A stretch of 64,000 nucleotides of DNA from Anaerolineales bacterium UBA5195 (lineage in GTDB: Bacteria; Chloroflexota; Anaerolineae; Anaerolineales; Villigracilaceae), in NCBI GenBank assembly GCA_002412925.1, contig DHVZ01000077.1:139337-203336 (forward strand). The letters run 5' to 3'. Positions 7,900-16,224 of this stretch are shown here, one piece after another (the first letter of the stretch is position 1; each line of letters opens with the position of its first letter). A program made the position numbers and the translations under genes. Below the pieces are notes generated by a model, which worked only from the letters and a program-made list of their open reading frames with translations, searched no databases and was not told the DNA's origin.

Positions 7900-8871
7900 T
7901 TAGATTGCTTCAACCCGCCGGATGATCCTCCAGGCCAGGAAGGTCAGCCAGCGCGAGGGAACTTTCTTTTGGCCGAACTCCCAGTCTTTCCAGGCCGTCC
8001 AGACCGATTCGAGTGTGAAATGCCCATCACTGTCCGCTTTGGACTTTAACAGGTCGATCATTTCGCCCAGGCGCGGGTCGCCCTTCAGCCAGGGGAACTG
8101 GCTGAGTACCTCCAGCACGTGCACAAGGTCATACCAGACCAGCGGGACTTTCAGCTTGCGAAAATCCGTCCCCATGTAGAAAATGTAGGGGTGCTGTTCG
8201 CGGCTGTTGGCCCATAAGTTGAGCAGTGTTTCGGCTCCGACTCGGACGGCCTGGTTGTCTCTCTGATCGGGGAGCGCAGCCAGAAGTTTGAGCATCGCCA
8301 GGTTGGCGAACGGACAAGGATCCTCTTTGCGCCCCGGCCCGCGGAATTTGCCCAGTTCTTTGGAGACGGCGCAAGGCCAGCCGTTTTCGCGTCCCAGGCC
8401 AGTCAAGGAAGCGACTGCTTTTTGCACCGGAGCCTCTGTCCCCAGCCCGAATTTGACCAACCCGTAGACCAACAGCGGCGCATCGCAAAGCGCCCAGCCC
8501 CAGGAATCCTCGCCGCTGCCCCCAAAGTGGGTCGGGATGTTGACCGGCAGTTGGAAAGGTCCTTCCTCGGCTTGCTGGCCGAGGATGTGGTCGATCACAG
8601 GCTGAAGCTGCTGATCGCTTGCTGTGAGCCCAAGGTCGGCGGCAAAAGTCAGCTTGTGGAAAGGCTGACCGGCGCTTTTGTGGCTGGAGATGACCGTCCA
8701 GGGCCAGGCATTCAGTTCGGTGAGGATGCTTTGCAGCCTGGGATCAGCCAGCATCCCGTTCCGCGCCATTTGCACGGCCTGGGAGCCTTCTGCTTCTCCA
8801 AGTAAATCGAGCCGGGTGCGGTAGGTAATCCACGGTTCGCCTTCCAAGAGCCAATCGATGGGTGGTTTCAT
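7900..8871 (-). CDS. Conserved protein of unknown function, possible alpha/alpha-toroid
   Basis: A 323-residue soluble protein with no signal peptide or membrane segment. Repeated helical pairs with Trp- and Gly-rich turns (HFGGSGEDSWGW, GLGRENGWPCAV, FTLESVWTAWKDW) resemble the alpha-alpha toroid of terpenoid cyclases and prenyltransferases, but no DxDD or other catalytic motif is visible. That similarity is only by eye. ATG 8871 is preceded by an excellent GAGGAGGTAAC. It lies 14 nt downstream of the SnoaL-like gene and 27 nt upstream of the tandem NTF2 gene, so the three are probably co-transcribed. I do not assign a function. Confidence 0.75.
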   Translation of the reverse strand: MKPPIDWLLEGEPWITYRTRLDLLGEAEGSQAVQMARNGMLADPRLQSILTELNAWPWTVISSHKSAGQPFHKLTFAADLGLTASDQQLQPVIDHILGQQAEEGPFQLPVNIPTHFGGSGEDSWGWALCDAPLLVYGLVKFGLGTEAPVQKAVASLTGLGRENGWPCAVSKELGKFRGPGRKEDPCPFANLAMLKLLAALPDQRDNQAVRVGAETLLNLWANSREQHPYIFYMGTDFRKLKVPLVWYDLVHVLEVLSQFPWLKGDPRLGEMIDLLKSKADSDGHFTLESVWTAWKDWEFGQKKVPSRWLTFLAWRIIRRVEAI

Positions 8872-8885
8872 GTTACCTCCTCGGT

Positions 8886-9269
8886 TTATTCCAGAATCTC
8901 AACCAGGTGGCGACGGCTCTCCGGCGCGGGATAGTCTTCGGGCCAGAATTCCACCTGTTTGACAATCTTTCCGCCCCGTAGGGTGGAGAACGTAATCGCC
9001 CGCGCGCGGACAGCCTCGTCGCTGACGGTGACATCACTGACAGCCTCGGTTTCGTTGCCGATGATGGTGTTGATCACAAAATTCCAGCGCCCGTGGGTGG
9101 GATATTCCGCGTTCACCCGGGCGAAGTTTTCTCGCCCGAGCAGACGTTCTTTCGATTGCGGCCATTCGAGCACGTAATCGTCGCCCAGGTATTCCCCGGC
9201 TGCGCGATAGTCGTTGGTTTGCATCGTTTCCCAGAATTTGCGGACAATTTCAAGAGCAGTTTCAGGCAT
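8886..9269 (-). CDS. SnoaL-like / nuclear transport factor 2 family protein
   Basis: A 127-residue single-domain protein of normal size for the SnoaL-like polyketide-cyclase/NTF2 fold: helical N terminus (ALEIVRKFWETMQTNDYRAAGEYLGDDYV), a GRENFARV helix, and strands ending in GGKIVKQVEFWPEDYP. AAGGAGG lies 6 nt before ATG 9269. It is the first gene of a three-gene minus-strand unit with the proteins at 7900 and 7036, two of the three being NTF2-fold. Members range from enzymes to ligand-binding proteins; substrate unknown. Confidence 0.82.
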   Translation of the reverse strand: MPETALEIVRKFWETMQTNDYRAAGEYLGDDYVLEWPQSKERLLGRENFARVNAEYPTHGRWNFVINTIIGNETEAVSDVTVSDEAVRARAITFSTLRGGKIVKQVEFWPEDYPAPESRRHLVEILE

Positions 9270-9328
9270 CGGACCTCCTTGAGCCTGTTAATTTTATCAC
9301 AAATCAGAACAAATGTTTTATTTTTACC

Positions 9329-9394
9329 AGACTTCGGAAGTCCGCGCATAAGCGCTGCTCGTTCAAAGTAGTTTGGCGCGCACTTCCGAAGTCT
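9329..9394. repeat. Inverted repeat AGACTTCGGAAGT, between divergent genes
   Basis: Arms AGACTTCGGAAGT (9329-9341) and ACTTCCGAAGTCT (9382-9394), perfect over 13 bp with a 40-nt spacer, located between the divergent SnoaL-like and ABC ATPase genes. The same core sequence recurs inside the nuclease gene at 48215-48247. Confidence 0.7.
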
Positions 9395-9468
9395 AAACTG
9401 GCAGATTCGCAACTTTCACCCATCTTTTACGCTATACTTTGCATATTCTCTCCGTTCAAGGAGTTCCC

Positions 9469-10413
9469 ATGCCGTCCATTCTCGAAGTCCAAAAGCTATC
9501 CAAAAAATATGGCGACTTTACTGCCGTCAAAGGTATTTCGTTTGATATCAAAGAGGGCGAGATTTTCAGCCTGCTTGGGCCGAACGGTGCGGGTAAAACG
9601 ACAACCATTTCAATGCTCTCGACGCTCTATGATCCGACGGATGGCGACGCGACCATCGGCGGGCACTCGATCAAGAAGGAACCGATGGCCGTCCGGCAGG
9701 TGATTGGCGTTGTTCCGCAGGACCTGGCCCTTTACGAAGATCTGACTGCCCGCGAAAACCTGGTTTTCTGGGGGCAGATGTACAACCTGGGCGGCAAGGT
9801 CCTCAACCGCCGTGTGGATGAAGTCCTGGCACAAATCGGTCTGACGGATAAGGCCAATCAGCGTCTCCGCACCTACAGCGGCGGGATGAAGCGGCGTGTC
9901 AACATCGGCGTGGGCTTGCTCCACAAACCGCGCCTGCTCTTTATGGACGAACCGACGGTGGGTATTGATCCGCAAAGCCGCCGCGCCATCCTGGATACGG
10001 TCCTCGATTTGAACAAACAGGGCATGACTGTGCTCTACACCACCCATTATATGGAAGAAGCTGCTGAAATCTCTGACCGGGTCGGGATCATCGATCACGG
10101 CGAATTGATTGCCCTCGGCACCCAGGCCGAACTGACCAAACAGGTCGGCCAGAGCGAGACGCTGATCCTGCACGTTGGTGAGAATGACGACCCTGAAGCG
10201 CTGGCAAAGTCGCTGGCGGGCCTGCCCGGCGTGCTCGAAGCCAGCGCGGTCGACCACGAAATCTCGGTCATCACACCCGAAGCTGAGGCTGTCCTGGCGG
10301 GAGTTGTCAGCAAGGCCAATGAGCGCGGGATCAAAATCCGCTCGATCGACATCCGCGAACCAAATCTGGAAGCGGTCTTTCTCCACCTTACTGGTAGAGC
10401 GCTGCGAGATTGA
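9469..10413 (+). CDS. ABC-2 type exporter, ATP-binding protein
   Basis: A 314-residue nucleotide-binding subunit of the daunorubicin-resistance/ABC-2 class. Seen: Walker A GPNGAGKTT, Q-loop VVPQDLALYEDL, signature YSGGMKRRVNIG, Walker B LLFMDEP, D-loop and H-loop TTHYMEE, then the roughly 90-residue C-terminal extension typical of DrrA-like ATPases (LHLTGRALRD end). Start: ATG 9469 has AAGGAG 6 nt upstream; a TTG at 9439 is less likely. It is followed by two ABC-2 permeases (10480, 11806), together forming a complete exporter. Substrate unknown; lipids, drugs or polysaccharides are typical of the class. Confidence 0.93.
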   Translation: MPSILEVQKLSKKYGDFTAVKGISFDIKEGEIFSLLGPNGAGKTTTISMLSTLYDPTDGDATIGGHSIKKEPMAVRQVIGVVPQDLALYEDLTARENLVFWGQMYNLGGKVLNRRVDEVLAQIGLTDKANQRLRTYSGGMKRRVNIGVGLLHKPRLLFMDEPTVGIDPQSRRAILDTVLDLNKQGMTVLYTTHYMEEAAEISDRVGIIDHGELIALGTQAELTKQVGQSETLILHVGENDDPEALAKSLAGLPGVLEASAVDHEISVITPEAEAVLAGVVSKANERGIKIRSIDIREPNLEAVFLHLTGRALRD

Positions 10414-10459
10414 CGATAGACCGCAGACCATAGACCACGGTCTGTGGCTCATCGTCAAT
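10409..10459. repeat. Imperfect palindrome overlapping the ATPase stop codon
   Basis: Arms ATTGACGAT (10409-10417) and ATCGTCAAT (10451-10459), with inner AGACC...GGTCT pairing. It spans the ATPase stop codon and fills the gap before the permease. Looks like a palindromic extragenic element; might tune the ATPase:permease ratio (inference). Confidence 0.6.
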
Positions 10460-10479
10460 GGTCGATTTGGAGAAATCCT

Positions 10480-11757
10480 ATGCTCAAACTAATCCTGATT
10501 GGTCTCAAAGACCTGAAACTCATCTTCCGTGACCGGGCGGCACTGATCTTGATGCTGCTCGCGCCTTTTGCGCTGACCCTCGGCCTCGGGTTTGTGACCG
10601 GCCGGTTTAGCGGCAACAACGGCTCCGGGTTGTCTGATATCCCGGTGGCAATTGTCAATTTAGACAAAGGTCAGTTGGGCAATGCCCTGGTCGAGGTCTT
10701 CAAATCCGAAGATTTATCCAGGCTGGTAATTCCCACAGAGGTGGACTCTCTGGAAGCTGCCCGCCGTTTAATCGACGAAGACCAATCTGCGGCGGCGGTC
10801 ATCATTCCCAAAGGCTTTACCGAAAGCATCATCCCGACCCAATCCATGCTCGACCAGGCCCGCCAGGATGGGGCGCTTGTGCTCGAAATGGTCAAGATCG
10901 AAATCTATGCCAACCCTGCGCGCCCGACCGGCGCCGGGGTGGTGAAAACCATCGTCGATGAGTTCATCAGCCGGGTGGAAGCAGGCCGGATCAACGGCAT
11001 GACCAGCCTGTTGGGTATCCCCGGCCTCGAGACCATGCCGACTGACCAGGTGGAAGCCCTGGCAAAGTCGATGTTCGAGAACGCTGAAGAAGAAACCTCC
11101 TCTAATGAAGCGATTACGCTGAAGACAAATGCCGAAGGCGCGGAGGCGGTTGAGTTTGACCCACTGGCCTATATGGCCCCTGGCATGGCGCTGATGTTCT
11201 TGATGTACACCGTCAGCTATGGCGGGCGCTCGATTTTGGCCGAACGCGCGCAGGGAACCATGCCGCGCCTGCTGGTTTCGCCAACCACCTCGGCGCAGAT
11301 TTTGGGTGGCAAAGTGCTGGGGATTTTCCTGACCGGCTGCGCCCAGATGGGGATTTTGATCCTGGCCAGCGCACTTTTTTTCCAGGTTAAATGGGGTGAC
11401 CCGCTCGGGATGCTAGTCCTGATTGCGGCGGCGGTTTTTGGCGCGACCGGCTGGGGGATGTTGATCACCGCCCTGGCGCGCACGCCTGGACAGGTGGCGA
11501 GTATCGGCTCGGCGCTGATGCTGATTTTTGGCATCCTGGGTGGCAGTTTTATCAACCTTGAGCAAATGCCCTCGTATGTCCGTGTCATCAGCAGCGTCAC
11601 GCCCAACGCCTGGGGCTTGGATGGCTTCACCTCCCTGGCGCTTGGCGGCACGCTCGCTGATCTGGGCAAACCCATCCTGGCGCTGGTTTTGATGGGCGCG
11701 CTGTTGTTTACGGTTTCGACGGTGATTTTCAGCCGGACGAATTTGATGAAAAAATGA
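10480..11757 (+). CDS. ABC-2 type exporter, permease
   Basis: A 425-residue permease: one N-terminal membrane helix (about residues 19-40, after the cytoplasmic FRDRAALILMLLAP), a large extracytoplasmic domain (about 45-220), then five membrane helices (about 230-420). This is the usual layout of DrrB/YhgE-type ABC-2 subunits. Start: ATG 10480 has TTTGGAG 6 nt upstream; a GTG at 10444 would lie inside the palindrome. It pairs with the ATPase gene just upstream and the second permease at 11806. Confidence 0.9.
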   Translation: MLKLILIGLKDLKLIFRDRAALILMLLAPFALTLGLGFVTGRFSGNNGSGLSDIPVAIVNLDKGQLGNALVEVFKSEDLSRLVIPTEVDSLEAARRLIDEDQSAAAVIIPKGFTESIIPTQSMLDQARQDGALVLEMVKIEIYANPARPTGAGVVKTIVDEFISRVEAGRINGMTSLLGIPGLETMPTDQVEALAKSMFENAEEETSSNEAITLKTNAEGAEAVEFDPLAYMAPGMALMFLMYTVSYGGRSILAERAQGTMPRLLVSPTTSAQILGGKVLGIFLTGCAQMGILILASALFFQVKWGDPLGMLVLIAAAVFGATGWGMLITALARTPGQVASIGSALMLIFGILGGSFINLEQMPSYVRVISSVTPNAWGLDGFTSLALGGTLADLGKPILALVLMGALLFTVSTVIFSRTNLMKK

Positions 11758-11762
11758 ATCCC

Positions 11763-11795
11763 CGTGTAGGAGCGATTCATTGGGTCGCCTCTACG
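11763..11795. repeat. Short inverted repeat between the two permease genes
   Basis: CGTGTAGGAGCGA and TCGCCTCTACG flank a 9-nt loop; the arms pair with one or two mismatches. Similar in style to the GTAGGGGC-type palindrome at 2382-2443. Confidence 0.5.
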
Positions 11796-11805
11796 AGGAA
11801 ACGCT

Positions 11806-13005
11806 ATGAAAAAGGTTTTTGCAATTTCATGGAAAGACGCCATCATCCGGTTTGCCAGCCCCTGGGAACTGGTCTTTTTTATCGTCCTGCCGGTGGTCTT
11901 TACCTACCTGATGGCGGGCGGCACGCCCAGCGGCGAAACAGACCCGCGCATCCGCTTGCTGGTGGTGGATGAAGCGAAAACCTCGATTTCAGCACAGGTC
12001 ATCAACGAACTGGACAAATCGACGGCTGTCCGCCCGGAAGTGGTCACAGCCGAGGTGGCGGAGGCGCAGTTCAGCCAGCGCCGCGCCTCAACCCTTTTTA
12101 TCATCCCCGCAGGGTTGGATCTGACCGCGCTTAAAACTGGGACCGCTGAAGCGGAGTTGCGCCAGCAGCCGAATAACCTGAACGCTATGGTCGCTGAACG
12201 GGCGATCCAGACGGCGCTCCGGCGCGTGTCGAGCGCGATCGGCGCCGCCAACACTGCGGTTTCGCAGCGTGAAAAAAAACAGCCCTTTGCTTCGGAAACC
12301 GAGAAACAGGCTTATTTTGACCAGTCGTTGAAAACGGCGCAGGAGTTGCAAGAGACCGCCCCGGAAAGAGTGACAGTCATCCAGGGCGCTACTCCTGAAC
12401 AAAACGTGGATTGGGACCCGCGCGCGAACTCGTCTGCCGGGCAGTTGATTACCTGGGTCTTCATTCCGCTTTTTGGCATTTCCGAGTTATTTGCTTATGA
12501 ACGCACGCAGGGTACCCTGCGCCGCCTGCTGACCACACCCACGCGCAAAGCCACTTATTTGCTCGGGACGCTTGCCGGACAGGTGGCGATGGCGCTCGGC
12601 CAGATGTTATTGCTGGTCGCGTTTGGTATTTTTGTCATGCAGTTGGGCTGGGGCCGCGAACCTGTCGCGTTGGCGGTGATCCTCTTTGCCTCGGCGCTGG
12701 CCGCGGCGGCGATTGGCACGACCATGGGAACGTTTGTCAAAACCGGCGGACAGGCCAACGGCCTGAGCATTATGGCCGGGATGGTCATGGCGCTGATGGG
12801 CGGCTGCTGGTATCCGCTCGAACTCTTCCCGGCGGCCATCCAGACGGTCGTCAAAATCCTGCCAACGACCTGGGCGATGCAGGGTATGCTGGATTTGGTC
12901 TTGCGCGGCCGTGGCCTGGTGGATATACTCCCCGAAGCGGGTGTGCTGCTCGGTTTTGCGGCCATTTTCTTTGTCATTGGTGTCTGGCGTTTTAGATACG
13001 AGTAG
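11806..13005 (+). CDS. ABC-2 type exporter, second permease
   Basis: A 399-residue ABC-2 permease, laid out like its neighbour: N-terminal helix (ELVFFIVLPVVFTYLMAGG), a soluble extracytoplasmic domain with a helical stretch near 150-200, then five to six membrane helices from about 210. GAGGAAACG precedes ATG 11806. The two permeases differ in sequence, so the exporter is probably a heterodimer powered by the ATPase at 9469. The stop at 13005 lies 4 nt before the next start. Confidence 0.9.
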   Translation: MKKVFAISWKDAIIRFASPWELVFFIVLPVVFTYLMAGGTPSGETDPRIRLLVVDEAKTSISAQVINELDKSTAVRPEVVTAEVAEAQFSQRRASTLFIIPAGLDLTALKTGTAEAELRQQPNNLNAMVAERAIQTALRRVSSAIGAANTAVSQREKKQPFASETEKQAYFDQSLKTAQELQETAPERVTVIQGATPEQNVDWDPRANSSAGQLITWVFIPLFGISELFAYERTQGTLRRLLTTPTRKATYLLGTLAGQVAMALGQMLLLVAFGIFVMQLGWGREPVALAVILFASALAAAAIGTTMGTFVKTGGQANGLSIMAGMVMALMGGCWYPLELFPAAIQTVVKILPTTWAMQGMLDLVLRGRGLVDILPEAGVLLGFAAIFFVIGVWRFRYE

Positions 13006-13009
13006 AACT

Positions 13010-13336
13010 ATGAAAATCCTGGCCCTTGAAAAAGAAGTTCCCGGCGTGACCGCCGACCAGTTCCCGCCGCATTTGCAGGCGGAGGCCCGGCGGGTCTGGG
13101 AGTTGTACAAAGCGGGAATTATCCGAGAAATGTATTTCCGGCAGGAGAAAACCGAGGCAGTCTTGGTTCTGGAATGTGCCAGCGCCGCCGAAGCCTGGGA
13201 AGCGCTCGAGACATTGCCGCTGGTTCACGAAAAACTGATCGACTTCGAGATCGTCCCCCTGATGCCCTATCCAGGTCTGGAAAGGCTGTTTGTCTCCCAC
13301 TCCAGGTTTTTGGATGGCGCTCGGCCGGAAATTTGA
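13010..13336 (+). CDS. Muconolactone-isomerase-like (MIase domain) protein
   Basis: A 108-residue ferredoxin-like alpha/beta-barrel protein. N-terminal MKILALEKEVPGV, a helix ending WELYKAGIIREMYFR, a strand TEAVLVLEC, then ASAAEAWEALETLPLV and a C-terminal FEIVPLMPYPGLERLF. That order matches the muconolactone isomerase-like family; most members outside aromatic catabolism have unknown roles. ATG 13010 is chosen over an upstream frame overlapping the permease. It follows the exporter by 4 nt, so it is probably co-transcribed. Confidence 0.7.
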   Translation: MKILALEKEVPGVTADQFPPHLQAEARRVWELYKAGIIREMYFRQEKTEAVLVLECASAAEAWEALETLPLVHEKLIDFEIVPLMPYPGLERLFVSHSRFLDGARPEI

Positions 13337-13350
13337 AAGGCGGGGAACCG

Positions 13351-14106
13351 TTGGAAGTGCTTCAAGGTGGGAAGATGAACCGGCCTATCCGGAAAAACGG
13401 TGTAGTGCTCAAGGAGGCTACCGCTGCAAGCAGGACAATCCATGCTCTCTTGACGCATGTCCGCCAAAAGGGTGTGCGCTGGGTGCCCGAATCTTTTGGC
13501 CTCACTGCGGACGGGAAACACGCCCTGGAATATCTGGATGGGTTTGTAGCTCATGATCTTCCAGCCTGGCTCTGGAACCCGGCCATTTTGACCGAGGTAG
13601 CGGTTGCTTTACGTCAATGGCATGCAGCAACCGTCGATTTCAAGATCGAGCGCCCCCTCTGGTTATTTGCAAGCGATGAACCGGCGGAAGTGATTTGCCA
13701 TAACGACTTTGCGCCATATAACTGTGTCTTTCGGGATGAGCATTTTGCCGGTTTAATCGATTTTGACCTGTGTTCACCGGGTTCGCGGCTTTGGGACCTG
13801 GCCTATGCCGGGTATCGTTTTATTCCGCTCATGCCCGATGACCGGTCTCGGCCGTTTATTGAGTATTCCCCCTTCACAAGGGAAGTTATGTTTGCCAGGC
13901 TGGAGGGTTTCCTGGCGGCTTACAGCCAGGGTGCCCCAGGCTATCATTACGATCGCCAGGCCTTGATCGCTAAATTGCAACACAGGCTGATTAAGTTGGG
14001 CGAGTGGTCAGAAGTTTATGGCCGCCAAAACCGGGATGCTGAATTGCAAGATCATGCACAGATGTATTTTCGGCATAGCGCCTGGCTGGCTGAGTTGCTC
14101 CTCTGA
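13351..14106 (+). CDS. Aminoglycoside/choline phosphotransferase-family kinase
   Basis: About 251 residues with the APH kinase core: catalytic loop ICHNDFAPYNCVF (HxD with downstream N) near residues 112-124, and the metal-binding LIDFDLCSPGSRLWDLAY. The N-terminal strand LQGGKMNRPIRKNGVVLKE resembles the GG...V.R.G..V.R start of this family, which favours the TTG at 13351 (GGGG upstream) over the ATG at 13375; the latter also has AGGTGGG upstream. Substrate unknown: these kinases act on antibiotics, choline, homoserine or sugars. It follows the exporter and MIase-like genes and may be in the same transcript. Confidence 0.8.
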   Translation: MEVLQGGKMNRPIRKNGVVLKEATAASRTIHALLTHVRQKGVRWVPESFGLTADGKHALEYLDGFVAHDLPAWLWNPAILTEVAVALRQWHAATVDFKIERPLWLFASDEPAEVICHNDFAPYNCVFRDEHFAGLIDFDLCSPGSRLWDLAYAGYRFIPLMPDDRSRPFIEYSPFTREVMFARLEGFLAAYSQGAPGYHYDRQALIAKLQHRLIKLGEWSEVYGRQNRDAELQDHAQMYFRHSAWLAELLL

Positions 14107-14135
14107 GCAGAAGCTGTTCCCATACCCAGCTGTGG

Positions 14136-15050
14136 TCAACGCTGGCCGAATTCTTTGGGCGGCAGGGCTTGTAAATAAACCCAGGTTGCTTTAAGTTCGT
14201 CATCCGTCATAAATTTATACGAGGACCAGGGCATGTAGGCCGGGTTGATCTGCCGCCCGTGGCGGGTGAGGCCGGTGCGGAGGATCTGGACAAAGCCCTC
14301 CTCGGTGAAATAGGGCTGGTAACGGTCGGGGCTGGTGGTCAGGTTGGCGGCGGAGGGCCAGCCTTCGGGGAAGGCCGGGATTTTCCCGCCTGACATTCCC
14401 GGGCCGTGGCAGACTTTGCACGAGTAAGTCAGGTATTCGCCATAAGCAGCCGTGTGACCGGGCTCCGGGGCGACCGGGCGCGGGGCCTCGTGCGGGATGA
14501 TTTCTGCGGGGATGAAGACCACCTCTTTGACCAGGGTCATCACCACCCGCCCCGTGACCGAGAGCTGGCTGACGGGCTGGTCGTGGTCGGCGGGGGGGGC
14601 GCTTTGGATGTAAGCGATAACGGCCCCCAGGTCTTTCTCACTCAAAAAGTAAAACTCGTAAGCGGGCATGAACAACATCCCCTTGCCGTTTGGACGGACC
14701 CCGTGCCGGATCGAGCGGACCCAGTCCGCATCGCTTTTATAGTCAACTGCCACGCCGCCCTGGCCGGTGGTCAGGTTCGTGGCGTTGACTTCGCCCAGGG
14801 CCGGGTCGGAGAGATAGACTTTTCCCTCCAGTTTTTCGCCATGACAGGCTTCGCAGCCCCGGAATTGGAAGATGTGCTTCCCGTAGGCGATGGAATCTGC
14901 GTCGGTGGGAATCTTCACCGCCTCGTCTTTGAGTTGATAGACCCGGTTAAGCCGTCCCTCGCTGGAAATGTACATCCCGGCCACTGCCAGCACGACCAGG
15001 CCGATGAGAACTCCCAGGATAATCGCAATCCATTTTAAAATTTTTTGCAT
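14136..15050 (-). CDS. Membrane-anchored dihaem cytochrome c
   Basis: A 304-residue protein: uncleaved N-terminal anchor (about residues 5-28), then two class-I cytochrome c domains. Haem-binding motifs are CEACH (near 66) and CKVCH (near 211), with likely axial methionines in MLFMPAYEF and INPAYMPWSSYKF. It should face outside the cytoplasmic membrane and carry electrons. No oxidase or dehydrogenase partner is adjacent; its neighbour on the same strand is folD, 140 nt away. It ends 29 nt from the convergent kinase gene. Confidence 0.9.
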   Translation of the reverse strand: MQKILKWIAIILGVLIGLVVLAVAGMYISSEGRLNRVYQLKDEAVKIPTDADSIAYGKHIFQFRGCEACHGEKLEGKVYLSDPALGEVNATNLTTGQGGVAVDYKSDADWVRSIRHGVRPNGKGMLFMPAYEFYFLSEKDLGAVIAYIQSAPPADHDQPVSQLSVTGRVVMTLVKEVVFIPAEIIPHEAPRPVAPEPGHTAAYGEYLTYSCKVCHGPGMSGGKIPAFPEGWPSAANLTTSPDRYQPYFTEEGFVQILRTGLTRHGRQINPAYMPWSSYKFMTDDELKATWVYLQALPPKEFGQR

Positions 15051-15078
15051 TCAGCCGACTCCAAAACCTGGAGATTGT

Positions 15079-15108
15079 GAAGTCCAAAGTTTCCAGGCTT
15101 TGGACTTC
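15079..15108. repeat. 11-bp inverted repeat GAAGTCCAAAG
   Basis: GAAGTCCAAAG (15079-15089) and CTTTGGACTTC (15098-15108), perfect, 8-nt loop, in the gap between folD and the cytochrome gene. Just downstream at 15150-15187 the motif CTGATTACT repeats several times. Confidence 0.6.
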
Positions 15109-15190
15109 TGGAGGTGATTAATTTCAGCCTCGCCTCGCAATGGGGCCAGACTGATTACTATTCACTGATTACTGAAAACTGATTACTGCC

Positions 15191-16072
15191 CTACTCCCCC
15201 TGCTGGATTTGCGCCGCGCGCAGGGTGTTTTTCATCAGCATGGCAATCGTCATCGGGCCGACGCCGCCGGGGACGGGGGTCAGATAACCAGCTACCTCCC
15301 TGGCTTCGGCAAAGTTGACATCGCCAACCAGTCGGTGGCCGCTCTTCTTGCTGGCATCCGGAACGGAGTTGATCCCCACGTCGATGACCGCCGCGCCGGG
15401 CTTCAGCCAGTCGCCGCGGACGAACTCGGTTTTGCCGATCGCCGCGATCAGGATATCCGCCTGGCGGATGACGGCGGGCAGGTCCCTGGTGCGCGAGTGA
15501 CAGACTGTCACCGTTGCGTTTTTGCCGATCAGCAGCAGCGCGGCGGGCATCCCGACGATGTTCGAGCGCCCGAGAACCACGGCGTTGGCCCCTTCGATTT
15601 TGACCCCCGATTGTTCGAGCAGGTAGATGCAGCCAGAGGGGGTGCAGGGCACGAATAACGGCTCGCGGCCCTTCTGTGCCAGGCGGCCAATATTGAGCGG
15701 CGAGAAGCCATCGACGTCTTTTTCGAGGTTGATCAACGCAAGGACGCGTTCTTCATCGATCTGGCCGGGCATCGGCAGTTGGACCAGGATACCGTTGACT
15801 TTTGGGTCAGCGTTCAAACGCTTGACCAGGGCTTCGACCTGCTCCTGGGCGGCTTCGGCGGGCAGGTGCTCGCTGAGCGAGTCCATCCCCAATTCCTGGC
15901 AGGCTTTGCCTTTCGAAGCCACGTAGGCGGCTGAATCGGGCCGGTCGCCGACCAGCACGGTGGCCAGGGTTGGTTTGGGTTTACCAGCCGCCGTTCGTTT
16001 GGCTACTTCGGCGGCAACGCTCTCGCGCACGTGTTGGGCAATGACTTTTCCATCGATGATTTGAGCGGTCAT
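15191..16072 (-). CDS. folD: Bifunctional methylenetetrahydrofolate dehydrogenase / methenyl-THF cyclohydrolase
   Basis: A 293-residue FolD of normal length, which interconverts 5,10-methylene-THF and 10-formyl-THF with NADP(H) in the cytoplasm. Seen: VGDRPDSAAYVASKGKAC (catalytic Tyr/Lys region), GILVQLPMP, DVDGFSPLN, PCTPSGC, the nucleotide-binding VVLGRSNIVGMP, and the PVPGGVGPMT signature. Start ATG 16072 has AGGGAG 8 nt upstream; the longer frame to 16210 would translate a repeat. Related in pathway to the methyl-THF chemistry of the corrinoid cluster at 24-42 kb, though not linked to it. Confidence 0.96.
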   Translation of the reverse strand: MTAQIIDGKVIAQHVRESVAAEVAKRTAAGKPKPTLATVLVGDRPDSAAYVASKGKACQELGMDSLSEHLPAEAAQEQVEALVKRLNADPKVNGILVQLPMPGQIDEERVLALINLEKDVDGFSPLNIGRLAQKGREPLFVPCTPSGCIYLLEQSGVKIEGANAVVLGRSNIVGMPAALLLIGKNATVTVCHSRTRDLPAVIRQADILIAAIGKTEFVRGDWLKPGAAVIDVGINSVPDASKKSGHRLVGDVNFAEAREVAGYLTPVPGGVGPMTIAMLMKNTLRAAQIQQGE

Positions 16073-16117
16073 GTGTCTTCTCCCTTGGGAATTGTGAGAA
16101 ATTATGATGAGACAAAT

Positions 16118-16215
16118 GTCGAGGGTCGAGTAGCCGGTGTTTTCCCGGCGTACACCTGCACTTGCATCGCAGGTGCAAGTGTACGGGCGGGAGAGCGCCG
16201 CCCTACTCAACCAGC
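16118..16215. repeat. Dispersed repeat family R, copy 2
   Basis: About 98 bp, GTCGAGGGTCGAGTAGCCGG to CCCTACTCAACCAGC, nearly identical in layout to 3756-3854 including the central GTACACCTGCACTTGC palindrome. It lies between the ADH and folD genes. Confidence 0.8.
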
Positions 16216-16224
16216 TTGCTATAC

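Noticed and set aside
15941..16210. N-terminal extension of folD to 16210
   Set aside because: It translates repeat R; the internal ATG 16072 has a good ribosome binding site and matches the family start.
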